The notes below the pieces were generated by a model, which made no database searches, was not told where the DNA came from, and was given only the letters and a program-made list of their open reading frames with translations. The position numbers and the translations under genes were made by a program. Below, piece by piece: positions 12,201-20,490 of a stretch of 64,000 bases of DNA. The stretch comes from Micropterix aruncella. Lineage: Eukaryota > Arthropoda > Insecta > Lepidoptera > Micropterigidae. Positions within the stretch are counted from its first letter, which is position 1. Every line of letters starts with the position of its first letter. Location: positions 41,232,185 through 41,296,184 of the forward strand of contig OX155952.1 of NCBI GenBank assembly GCA_944548615.1, written 5' to 3'.

Positions 12201-15200
12201 TGTCACAGTTGACATGAGCATTTAGATACCAATTTTGGATTACAGAAGTTCAGAAATTAGCATGCCAAGAGCTTAAATCAAGCATGGAAGGAATTGAAGA
12301 CCATTTGTATGAAAAAAATATATTTTATTAACCAAAATATTAACCCCACAGTCCCCCGTTTTGATAGAGTTGATTAATGGCTCTGCCCTAGAACTTCGTG
12401 GACAAAAATCAATGAATGCTTTGAAGGTGATTTGCACTGCCTTTTCAGAGCTGTTTTTTTTTGTGTTAAAATAGGATGTTGTTGGAGCAAGGTCTAGCGA
12501 GTACGGCGGGTGGTGAATCTTCTCCAGTCGCAACTCCTGCAACTTTGCGATTATTTGCTGTGAAGTGTATGGTCGTTCGTTACCATGCAGGAACAGTGGC
12601 GAAGAGCGATTGACAAGGTTTGTTTGTTTAATTACTATCTCGTCGAACATTTCATTTCTTGACAAAGCTGTAATGAATCACGCTACTACGGGACCTCATA
12701 TGGGTATGGCCGCGTAAAATTGTACATTTAATTATTTTTTTTGTCCGAGCAAAATGATTATTAATAACTTAATAATACTGAACTCAAATAGGTCAAAGTA
12801 TGAACTATTTAAAAGAAACTCCATTTAATAGACATAATACTTAGTTCAAATCTACCAGGCTTTCAAATTTACATTTTTTATGATATTTTAACAAAATCAC
12901 ATTTTTCCGTCTCATACAAAAAAAGCGCGTCCGAAATCTACCTTATGACTATTCAAGGCAAAATATATTTATAAAAACGTTCTTCAGCTGTACGGAGTAG
13001 CTTTTAATAGCTTCATTATAACTTTTACTTTGTAAATATATTGTATTTCAACATTTAATTACGATTTTGAAGTTTTTTTTTAACATTCAAACTGTGTCCA
13101 AAAATTCCTTGTCTCGAGAGTTACCTTACAAACGTTACCAAATAATCGCTTAATATTTTGTGTATCCACATCCCTAAACTTGATTTAAGCATGGCAACAC
13201 TGATACTTATCCGTCATAAAAAAAAGAAGAAGAAAGTCGCACAGTCACGCTCGTGAAACCGAAAGTTTTGTGCGCCGATCGAGTTGTCCCCTTTATTTCC
13301 TGAAATTTAATACGACTGTCAAGGTCTGTATCTAATTATATTTTGGTTTTTTATCTATTTCGCTCATAGCTCTATTCATACTGTAAAGGAATAAGCTTGG
13401 ATTGAGGCTCATTCTGGTTTTATGTCAGAGTTTATAAAATTTTTAGGTTAGATTCGCGTGATTTTTCTTCGCGAGTGTTACTTCGAGAGTTACGAGAGTT
13501 ACGTATCGCTCGGGACATATTTTTAAGCTGAGTTTACACATTACAACGAACGTCACAACCTCGTTATTAACTATCATAATCACAGAGGTGATTCCTTCAC
13601 ACATTTCAGGGCCGCATCCTAGTTCAGGAGATATTAATATTTTTTGTTTTAATGTATGAAACTGTTTTTTTTTTCAAATTCTGTTTTATTTTTAATGAGA
13701 TTTTATCCTAATATGCATTCTAAATACTTTTTATTCTTTTACTTTTTTCTCAGACTACCTACTAATTTAGTAGATATTTAATATTTTTAGTTTTCAATGT
13801 AGGTATAAAGTTCTATGGGGGGTGGTGATTGGTGAATATGTTGCATAATTATTTTTTCAGATGGCACCGCGACGATGGCACATAGATATCTTGATCCCCT
13901 CTAGTACCTACACAACCAAAACGTATGTAATAGCCCTTTGTCTGTCTGTTTGTTGTTTGTCAAGTATGAAAATTTGACAGCGTCGGTAACTTGGTACAGC
14001 TCTTCGGTATTCGATATCGAAGTTAAGCAACCTCGAGCGCGGTCAGTACATGGATGGGTGACCGACTGACCGTTAACGCTGGCCGTGGTTCGGATTCCAC
14101 GTAAAACTGTAGGTCCCTTCCCTATCCTTACCAGGCTGGTGGTAGGGTATATCCCCCCGGGTTGGTACCAACGCACTGAATGAAGGTCAGTCGAAACGAC
14201 TATGCACAAATAGTTCGTGTTTTTCGTCCAGTTCAATGTAGCCGGCCAGATTAGTGGGAAGTACTGACATGGCACCTACCCAATTCACCAAGGTATACTA
14301 GGTTAACATCACTACATTAGGGTGATGTAGACATCCATGTCAGTTTCCATAAAAAAAAATAGATGGTGATTGATATTTTTTTTTTCAGATGGCACCGCTT
14401 ACAGCCGCCGAAAAACAAAAAAGGTATAGAGAACGCATGCGGCAAACGAATCCTGAAAAGTTTTCCGAAGTTCTAAAATATAATGCAGATAGAAATAAAA
14501 AGTATAGAAAAAAGATAAAGGAAAGCCTTTCTGAAGAGAAGATAATCCAACAAAGACTAAAATGGCGAGAAAAAAAGAGAAAAAAAAGGAATGATGAAAA
14601 AGAAAACTCTGCTGAAAAAAATAATAAAGACGCCAACAACACGACCAGGGATCAGCCACAAAAAAATAAACAAGTTCAAAGAAAAAGAATTTACAGAATG
14701 TGGATTGCCAAGAAAACCCAGTATGAAAAAAGAATAAATTTATTGTATAAAAAAATAGATAAATTTCGACAGCAAAATAAGCGATTGATTAAAAAAACCC
14801 TTCAATTAGAAGAACTTTTACTTAAAGAAAAAAATGTAGAAGATATAACGATAACGTCAAAAACTAATGAAAATGATATGACACCACTGTCTAAAGCTTC
14901 TGCGTTTATAGATCAGAATGTACCTAATGTAACAAACGAAGCAAAAGAAAAAGTCAAAAGGGTCCTTTTGGATCACAATATTCTAACGAATGTAGTACAA
15001 GACGCCTACAAAAATACAAAATCGAATGAAGAACGTAATATTTTTAAAAGCTTGACGGAAAATGAAATAGTACATAAATATAGAAAGAAACGTCAAATGA
15101 CATTATTATTGGGATTAAAAGGGAGAGCGCGGCGTCTTAAACAATGCGCAGAAAAAAGAAACAAAAAGATTTCGGCAGAAATAAAGAACTTCTATGTAAG

Positions 15201-18200
15201 AGATGATGTAAGCCGAGCTACAGCAGGGAAAAAAGAAGTAAAGACCTCAAATAAGGACAAACAACAGAGACGATATTTACTCAAATCACTAAAAGATCTG
15301 TTCAAAAAATACAAAGACGAAGGAGGTACGGCAAAGTACTCATCGTTCAAAAAATATAGGCCATTTTATGTGCTGCATCCAAAACTCAGTAATAGGAATA
15401 CGTGCGGATGTATAAAACATGAAAACATCAAATTCAAAACTGAAAAGTTATACACTGTAGGAATGATTGATACAAAAAACTTGGACGAAATCCTTACAAG
15501 AGTAGTATGCGATCCTAATTCGAAGGAATGTGCCTATAGACAATGTCTCAATTGCCGCGATAAAGTTATTACTTTTGATCGGGCTGCTCACAATAATGAT
15601 GATATGGTTACTTGGGAAGAATTTGCACGCGAGAAACATGAATATGTTGATAAAAATGATGGAAACAAGAAAACTACCGAAAAAATAGTTAAAAAAGAGA
15701 ACCGTGACACATTAATTTCATTAACCAATTCATACAATAATGACCTAAACACATTCCGTAAACACATATACAACATAAAGCACCAGTATTCTCAGTATTT
15801 ATCATGCATAAATAATTTAGAAACAAACGAAATAGTGATACACATCGACTTCTCCGAGAATTATACATGCAAATTATCAAAGGAAGTACAATCTATGCAC
15901 TGGGGAGCATCTAAACCACAAATCACTATACATACCGGAGTGATGTACGCAAAAGAAAGGCAACCTCAAACATTTGCGTCTATTTCCCCCAATAACGAAC
16001 ATGGACCAGAAGCTATATGGGCACATTTAGAACCGGTCTTAGATTATGTTAAGAAGGAATTTCCGAGTGTCACACAAATTCACTTCTTTTCAGACGGCCC
16101 AACCAGCCAATATAAGCCAAAAAAAAAAATTTATCTCTTCTCTAAGCTCACACAAGAAATGACATTCCCTCGTTCGACTTGGAATTTTAGCGAAGCCTCA
16201 CATGGAAAAGGAGCGGCTGATGGTGTCGGCGCCGCAATAAAACGACGCCTTGATAACTGCGTCGCCCAAGGCGTTGATATACCAAATGCCGAAGTGGCCT
16301 ACGAAGTGCTGCAAAATTCTGATTCAACAATATTGACGTTTTACATACCACATGAATCTATTAAAAAATACTCAGTAACGGAAATCCTATTACCCGTACC
16401 ACAAACGATGACTTTGCATCAAATTATTAACACGGATGCAATTAACACTATAAGATATAGATGTCTCAGTTGTTTTTGTTGTGACGACGTGAATTCTATC
16501 AAAGGTTCCTGCAACTGCCTTAATGCGAAAATCCATCTGCTTTCTAAGAAACGGCAATCTACGGATTCTAAACGAAAAAGGGACAATAGTTCAAATAAGA
16601 AACAAGAAGGCCTTCAGAAAAAAAGGAAAATTACACAGAAAGACCCACTTGATGATAGCAAAGAAAACAAAGTACAGATTTTGGCCGATGCCCGTTACTT
16701 ACCTGAAAACCAATGCTATATAGACTTAAAACAGTATTATGGATTAAACAGCAAACATATTTCCCCAAATTTCGATTTGTACAGAAATAAATGTTACAAC
16801 AAAAATGAATATGGTAATAACATTGATCCTATTCCGTCAACGTCAAAGGAAGTCAATTTTAAAACATGTAGTTTAAAACGAAAGAGGCCTGTCGATAGTG
16901 AAAGTGATACGACAGACACTAGTCATGAGACCTTTTCTGTCCACGACTCCTCAGATTATTGTATTGACGATGACGAAGAACTTTTAAAAGAAATAACAAC
17001 AAACGTCAAATACGATCATGATACCGATTCAGAAAAACCGACTACAGAACTAGAAAATATGGGACAAGTGGAAGAAAAAAAGAGACATAACTTAATCGAG
17101 ACTACGGAAATCGTAAATAGAGTACAAATAAGAGAAAAAGAAAACCTTAACATGGAAAACAAAGAACAAGAAAACGAGACTAGAAAAGGCGAAAATAGAG
17201 GTCAAATAGGAAAAACTATTACAACGGAATCTGAAAATAAAGAAAAAGATAAATATATTACCAGCAAGACTACGGAAAGTGATAACAGAATACAAAGAGG
17301 ACAAGAAAAAAATAATACTATGACAATTAAAAATATCGTACAAATAGAAGTAGAAAGCAAGACTAATGAAGTACAAATAAGAGCAGAAAAGCACGAGATT
17401 GTGAAAACTAAAGACAAAGTACAAATAGAAGAAGCAAAGAGTGAAGAAGCCCAAAATAGAGTACATATAGAAGAAGAAGAAAATAAACCTAGTCAAACTA
17501 CTGAAGAAAAAGAGTTCGAGAGACTTGAAAATAGAGAAGGTGATAGTGTGATTGTTAAATATTACGAGAAAAGGTCTTGGAAGTTCTACGTAGGTTATAT
17601 TGAAAATGTGCAAGAGGAAAATAGTGTAACATTTTATACTATAACTTTTTTGAAAACAGTCAAAAACCCTTTACAGTTTGTCAAATCAAAAAAAAAACGA
17701 TCGAGATTTTGTGCCAGCGACCAATGTTGTTAAGAAAGTTGATTTAGTACTCAGCTCGAAAGAGTACTATTTAAAAAATTCTTGTGATCGGGTTTACTTT
17801 ACCTAGAAATGTTCGCTTAAAATTCTGTTCCAGGCTAGGTAGAGCTATCAATTGTTTGCGTAAATTTTTGCATGTAAGTTTATCAGTTTATCCGAAATTT
17901 TGTGTTAACAACCAATTTGGTTATGAAAGTTGATTTAATGTTTAGTTTACTTTAAAAAAAAATGGAAGTTGTAATCGGGCTTACTGGAAACCGAAATTTT
18001 GTGTGGTTATGAAAGTTGATTTACAGCCGATATTTCAGTTCATATTTATTCTGCTTCACAAGTAAGTGACACTCAATGTGCTACTTATCTCGGAAGAGTC
18101 GGATAAGTCCGACTCTTCGGACTTAAGGTCGCACTTAGGTGTCACTTACTTGTGAAGCAGATTAAGTATGAACTGAAATAGCGGCTGTTAATGTTTAGTT

Positions 18201-20490
18201 TACTTAAAAGAAATGGAAGTTATAATCGGGCTTACTAGGAACCGAATTTTTGTGTTAACAACCAATGTGGTTATGAAAGTTGATTTAATGTTTAGTTTAC
18301 TTTTAAAAAAATGGAAGTTGTAATCGGGCTTTTTGGTATGCCTGTTTCGTTTTTTAAGTGACGAATACCAGTTATAATAAATTTATGACTTAACTTTTAA
18401 TTAGTTTTTAAGCTATTGCATAGCTTTTATCGCGGGCCTAGGCCAGCGCGGCGACCGAATGAAGAAATTTCTTAACGAAAATTAATGATTTTAAACTGAT
18501 AATTACGTCTAAACGAGTACTGCTTACGATTCGAAAAAAATATATGTTAAACAAGAACATTTTCCTAATATTCTTAGCTTTGAATATTTTAGATTTGGTT
18601 TATATTACATAGTGTAATTAATTTGTGAAATTAGGTCTAACCGAACACAAAAACGACTACTACGCAAATACTATATGGCGTATTATTATGAAACCGGCAC
18701 CATTTTAAAGATAATTTAATTATCTATCTTTTTATCTACGATTTTTTTCGAATAATTCGGTTTTTTTGCTTTATTGAATAAAAAATTCGTGCGCGGCGCT
18801 CTATCGAAAGACGTTTAAATTATTCCGAATCATTTGCTTCCGCAGCCGCAAATGATTCAGAATAATTTCAACGTTTTCCGATAGAGCGCAGTTATCTGAT
18901 ATCAGAAAAAATAAAATAAATAAATAATTATAATTGCATAAGTTGTTAAAAAAATGCTATGCAATAGCTTTACCGTGGCAGTCCCCGAGTGCAACACGTA
19001 TTTTTTTTTTAAACAACGAGCTCTAAAAGATAAATAGTGCAACGGATGATTAGATCTCCGAAGGCTAAAGTGGTGTATTTAATTGGACCATCTGAAATAC
19101 GTACAAATAAATAAATAAATGGATGTACCTACATATATTTTCGACGATCTATTGATTTTTTTTTCCACTTGCCGACATTATTACCAATTTGAAGGTATTT
19201 AGAATCATGAGCCAAATACACCCCTGAATCAGAATCAGAAAAAAATCTGGCTTGGGGAACCATCTCTTACACGCAGTGTTTCAGTAGGCGTTGAATTTGA
19301 AACCAATACCTCTTAAAATTATTACTCAATAACTCATTCAATTATTAATTAATTCATTCATTCATGTAAACCTAGCTTAAGAATAGTCTCGAGAGTTACT
19401 ACTAGTCTCGTACGTTACTGTGTGTTACTGATACATTATGTCTCGAGAGTTACTATGTACAATTTTCTACGGCCATACCCATATTCGAAAATAATGTGAA
19501 TGTTCAACCTTTCAATATTTTTTAAATGCCTTGTCTTTCCTCTTTTACCAGCCATGCTGTAAGCAGCCTTTTAAATTCGTTACATTTTTTGCCGATTTTA
19601 TGAGGGTGTTGAAAAACCCTGGGAAATAAATGCATTATAGGAACTTTTCTCAAAAAAAAAAGAAAATACTGGTAGATTCAATCATTGTGCAGATGTGCAA
19701 TATTTCAAGACAAAAAATGCAAATTTACATATTAAAAAATAAATAAAAATATTTACTCTGTTTCTAATATCTAAGAAAAAACTAACCTACCGCCATATAG
19801 GTGTACATGTATTATTAAAAAAAAACTAACAAACTACCGAAATGTATGAGTTTGACACTTCTTTGAATGCCTATATCTCGCTTATTTATTGAGGCCGGAT
19901 AAAGATTATTGCAGATCCAGAATCAGCGAGGTAACATAAAAAAATCAACAATGTAGAACAGCTTCCTATAATGCATTAATACCAACCTTGGGAATATAAA
20001 TGTAAAGGAGCGCTGACCAACAGTTTACTACAAATCGCTTAGAACAATTTTGAGAAGTTCTATAGGGAAAAAAACATCAAAATTTCCGACGTTTTTGGCG
20101 GTTGCTAAGTCGCGAAGAGAACCTTTTGACCAAGTCAACTAAGTACCCACAAAAATCGGGAATTTATATGGTATTGGCACATTTCTCATCTGTCGAAAAA
20201 AAATACGGATTGAAATATGAGATCCGCTTTCTAAGATTTATATGCGTACCTATAATATACGTAGAACATATATGAGTATAATATACGAACCATATCTGTT
20301 AAATCGCGAAGAGTTGTACGCCCAGCGCCGGAGGGCCACTGAAAAAGACGAAAATGCTGTTGAATGATCGACCGTTATGTAACTGCTGGGGGTTTGTTGT
20401 GAATATACCCCCCACATCGCACAGAAAATAAAAGATCACAAATTGCAACTTACGCGTTCCGGCACCCAAATTCTTTATGGCGCCTGCCAT
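9261..20490 (-). CDS. UQCRB: UQCRB: cytochrome b-c1 complex subunit 7 (three exons, complete)
   Basis: Small matrix-side subunit of mitochondrial complex III (14-kDa subunit, Drosophila UQCR-14). Exon 1 is 20490-20454 (ATG at 20490; MAGAIKNLGAGT; donor GTAAGT). Exon 2 is 20338-20291 (acceptor TTTTTCAG; LALRRWAYNSSRFNRYG; donor GTTCGT). Exon 3 is 9508-9261 (acceptor CTGTTTTCAG; starts LYRDDILFEDDDVKEALKR, ends EERE-EWEKNH then stop). All junctions are phase 1, and the 333-nt CDS gives 110 residues, close to the usual 111. Family hallmarks seen are RRWAYN..FN-YGL, RDD..EDDDVKEA, DERNFR, LPK-QW-K-EED and the charged C-terminal helix. Intron 1 is 115 bp; intron 2 is 10,782 bp and full of transposons. 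An ATTAAA signal (minus strand, 9174-9169) lies about 90 nt after the stop. The gene is divergent from LIPT1. Confidence 0.93.
9600..9715. repeat. Dispersed repeat shared with 35985-36055 (inverted)
   Basis: GTCCGGCGAAACTAATAGCA and the adjoining AATTTATTTGACCATCTAT recur as reverse complement at about 35985-36055. No ends or coding capacity were identified. Confidence 0.6.
9781..10065 (-). repeat. Probable retroelement 3' end with CAAA-rich tail
   Basis: The block ends on the plus strand in an AAGCTTTTCAAACAAACAAACAAACAAAC tract, a tail-like simple repeat. The minus strand gives a short open frame (9781-10053) without a known domain. Family unknown. Confidence 0.4.
10510..12110 (+). pseudogene. 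mariner transposase, inactivated and split by an insertion
   Basis: Frames show an N-terminal helix-turn-helix block (HFWMDEKTATEIRDILQKV), GRTKTPTNEEMVDKVHDLV, VKLREVVEASGISYERVQNI and RKLSARWVPRLLTVDDK. After about 600 bp of foreign sequence (about 10929-11526) come RRFVTVDETWIHHFTPETK, SPGESAPKKAK, GKVMATIFW, then FHHNNASAHSS and a tail to about 12105. The first catalytic Asp (VTVDETW) is kept. The second, normally in HHDNAPAH, is Asn. Stops and frameshifts occur at about 10837, 10897 and in the last third. It lies opposite to UQCRB in intron 2. The terminal repeats were not identified. Confidence 0.9.
10929..11526. mobile_element. About 600-bp insertion inside the mariner transposase
   Basis: Mariner homology stops after TTCGAAGGAGTGT and resumes at GTGTTTGGCC, so the intervening segment is an insertion. 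Possible short duplications (AGTGT-like) flank it. Inside, imperfect inverted repeats surround 11384-11415. No coding domain was recognised. Confidence 0.55.
12273..12665 (-). pseudogene. Second mariner transposase relic, C-terminal part
   Basis: The minus frame carries NLVNRSSPLFLHGNERPYTS, then AKLQELRLEKIHHPPYSLDL and AP, and a degraded tail. This is the HDNARPH...HPPYSPDLAP region of a mariner of a different subfamily from 10510-12110. The catalytic Asp of the HDNARPH motif reads Gly, so even this portion could not be active. The N-terminal half is missing. Confidence 0.85.
13979..14290 (+). repeat. 5S-rRNA-derived SINE-like insert (SINE3 type)
   Basis: Positions 13979-14085 read as a degenerate 5S rRNA: CGAAGTTAAGCAACCTCGAG, GCGGTCAGTAC, then TGGATGGGTGACCG, the A-box and C-box regions of the internal pol III promoter. 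The sequence then departs into about 200 bp of non-5S body. This is the layout of 5S-derived SINEs. It is not a functional 5S gene: the 3' helix is replaced and internal substitutions occur. An ACTGACATGG/CCATGTCAGT inverted repeat lies just beyond (14264-14340). Confidence 0.75.
14376..14391 (+). promoter_or_regulatory. 3' splice acceptor immediately before the transposase ATG
   Basis: A run of T ends in CAG at 14386-14388, directly followed by ATGGCACCGC. A near-copy (TTTTTTCAG-ATGGCACCGC) lies at 13852-13870. The ORF is therefore probably the last exon of a spliced transcript. Part of the N-terminus or the 5' UTR may lie upstream. Confidence 0.5.
14389..17733 (+). CDS. Putative DDE/RNase H-like transposase of an unplaced family (1114 aa)
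   Basis: Uninterrupted ORF inside a TIR element. N-terminus: basic, coiled-coil-prone KQKRYRERMRQTNPEKF-type segment (1-150), probably DNA binding. Residues about 340-400 hold Cys/His motifs (CGCIKH, C-x7-C-x4-C-x2-C), possibly zinc-binding. The core has HIDFSENY (D487), HFFSDGPTSQYK (D569) and FSEASHGKGAADGVGAAIKR (E602, D611), spaced like RNase H-fold transposase acidic residues. Cys-rich RCLSCFCCDD (692-698) follows, then KR-rich putative nuclear localisation segments (about 725-750). The acidic/lysine-rich stretch 905-1035 repeats an N-x-VQI-like motif. The end (about 1051-1098, GDSVIVKYYEKRSWKFYVGY) looks like a small beta-barrel. The start is the first ATG after a splice acceptor; splicing or transposition is untested. 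Confidence 0.7.
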   Translation: MAPLTAAEKQKRYRERMRQTNPEKFSEVLKYNADRNKKYRKKIKESLSEEKIIQQRLKWREKKRKKRNDEKENSAEKNNKDANNTTRDQPQKNKQVQRKRIYRMWIAKKTQYEKRINLLYKKIDKFRQQNKRLIKKTLQLEELLLKEKNVEDITITSKTNENDMTPLSKASAFIDQNVPNVTNEAKEKVKRVLLDHNILTNVVQDAYKNTKSNEERNIFKSLTENEIVHKYRKKRQMTLLLGLKGRARRLKQCAEKRNKKISAEIKNFYVRDDVSRATAGKKEVKTSNKDKQQRRYLLKSLKDLFKKYKDEGGTAKYSSFKKYRPFYVLHPKLSNRNTCGCIKHENIKFKTEKLYTVGMIDTKNLDEILTRVVCDPNSKECAYRQCLNCRDKVITFDRAAHNNDDMVTWEEFAREKHEYVDKNDGNKKTTEKIVKKENRDTLISLTNSYNNDLNTFRKHIYNIKHQYSQYLSCINNLETNEIVIHIDFSENYTCKLSKEVQSMHWGASKPQITIHTGVMYAKERQPQTFASISPNNEHGPEAIWAHLEPVLDYVKKEFPSVTQIHFFSDGPTSQYKPKKKIYLFSKLTQEMTFPRSTWNFSEASHGKGAADGVGAAIKRRLDNCVAQGVDIPNAEVAYEVLQNSDSTILTFYIPHESIKKYSVTEILLPVPQTMTLHQIINTDAINTIRYRCLSCFCCDDVNSIKGSCNCLNAKIHLLSKKRQSTDSKRKRDNSSNKKQEGLQKKRKITQKDPLDDSKENKVQILADARYLPENQCYIDLKQYYGLNSKHISPNFDLYRNKCYNKNEYGNNIDPIPSTSKEVNFKTCSLKRKRPVDSESDTTDTSHETFSVHDSSDYCIDDDEELLKEITTNVKYDHDTDSEKPTTELENMGQVEEKKRHNLIETTEIVNRVQIREKENLNMENKEQENETRKGENRGQIGKTITTESENKEKDKYITSKTTESDNRIQRGQEKNNTMTIKNIVQIEVESKTNEVQIRAEKHEIVKTKDKVQIEEAKSEEAQNRVHIEEEENKPSQTTEEKEFERLENREGDSVIVKYYEKRSWKFYVGYIENVQEENSVTFYTITFLKTVKNPLQFVKSKKKRSRFCASDQCC
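17697..18345 (+). repeat. About 100-bp tandem repeat, four copies, first overlapping the transposase stop
   Basis: The unit runs CCGAAATTTTGTGTTAACAA, then CCAATTTGGTTATGAAAGTTG, ATTTAATGTTTAGTTTAC, an A run, and GGAAGTTGTAATCGGGCTTAC. Copies start near 17697 (diverged, covering the last 12 codons), 17886, 17990 and 18240. The third is split by the MITE at 18024-18187. Confidence 0.8.
18024..18187. mobile_element. Harbinger-like MITE (164 bp, TTA duplication)
   Basis: TIRs CAGCCGATATTTCAGTTCAT and its near-complement (ending TGAAATAGCGGCTG) flank an internal palindrome (GAAGAGTCGGA/TCCGACTCTTC at 18093-18118). It interrupts a repeat whose empty version reads GATTTAATG, and the filled site shows TTA on both sides (18021-18023, 18188-18190). 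A 3-bp TTA/TWA duplication with CAG-starting TIRs points to PIF/Harbinger. No coding capacity. Confidence 0.85.
18411..18972. repeat. Segment bounded by 15-bp inverted repeats, with a long internal hairpin
   Basis: AAGCTATTGCATAGC near 18411 is mirrored by GCTATGCAATAGCTT near 18957. Inside, 18796-18837 and 18848-18889 are 42-bp inverted arms with four or five mismatches around a 10-bp loop (core TTATTCCGAATCATTTGC). This could be a nested palindromic MITE or structural DNA; no target duplication was seen. Confidence 0.65.
19483..20290. other. UQCRB intron sequence, no feature recognised
   Basis: AT-rich DNA between the TIR element and exon 2 of UQCRB. Probably the original intron sequence on the 5' side. 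Confidence 0.5.

Larger units (their letters stand above)
12700..19482 (+). mobile_element. 6.8-kb DNA transposon with 28-bp TIRs and a 1114-codon ORF
   Basis: Left end 12700-12727 reads ATGGGTATGGCCG, three bases, AAAATTGTACAT. Right end 19455-19482 is its reverse complement, differing only at the three middle bases (25/28). Taking the repeat from GGGTATGG, both flanks read ATAT, fitting a 4-bp target duplication. Copies of TCGAGAGTTAC lie near both ends (13113, 13483, 19388, 19442), all in one orientation, possibly transposase-binding sites. Cargo: a 5S-derived repeat, the 14389-17733 ORF, tandem repeats and a MITE. Sola-type elements also make 4-bp duplications, but I cannot assign a superfamily from sequence alone. 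Confidence 0.75.
9509..20290 (-). other. UQCRB intron 2, transposon-filled
   Basis: Bounded by the donor GTTCGT (20290) and acceptor CTGTTTTCAG (9509-9520) on the minus strand. It contains a dispersed repeat, two mariner relics and a 6.8-kb TIR element (listed separately). Together these explain most of its length next to a 115-bp neighbouring intron. Confidence 0.9.

Noticed and set aside
13901..14275. 124-codon minus-strand ORF
   Set aside because: Lies antisense across the 5S-derived repeat; no protein motif.
17092..17613. 173-codon minus-strand ORF, Phe/Ser/Leu-rich
   Set aside because: Antisense shadow of the Lys/Glu-rich repeat region of the transposase.
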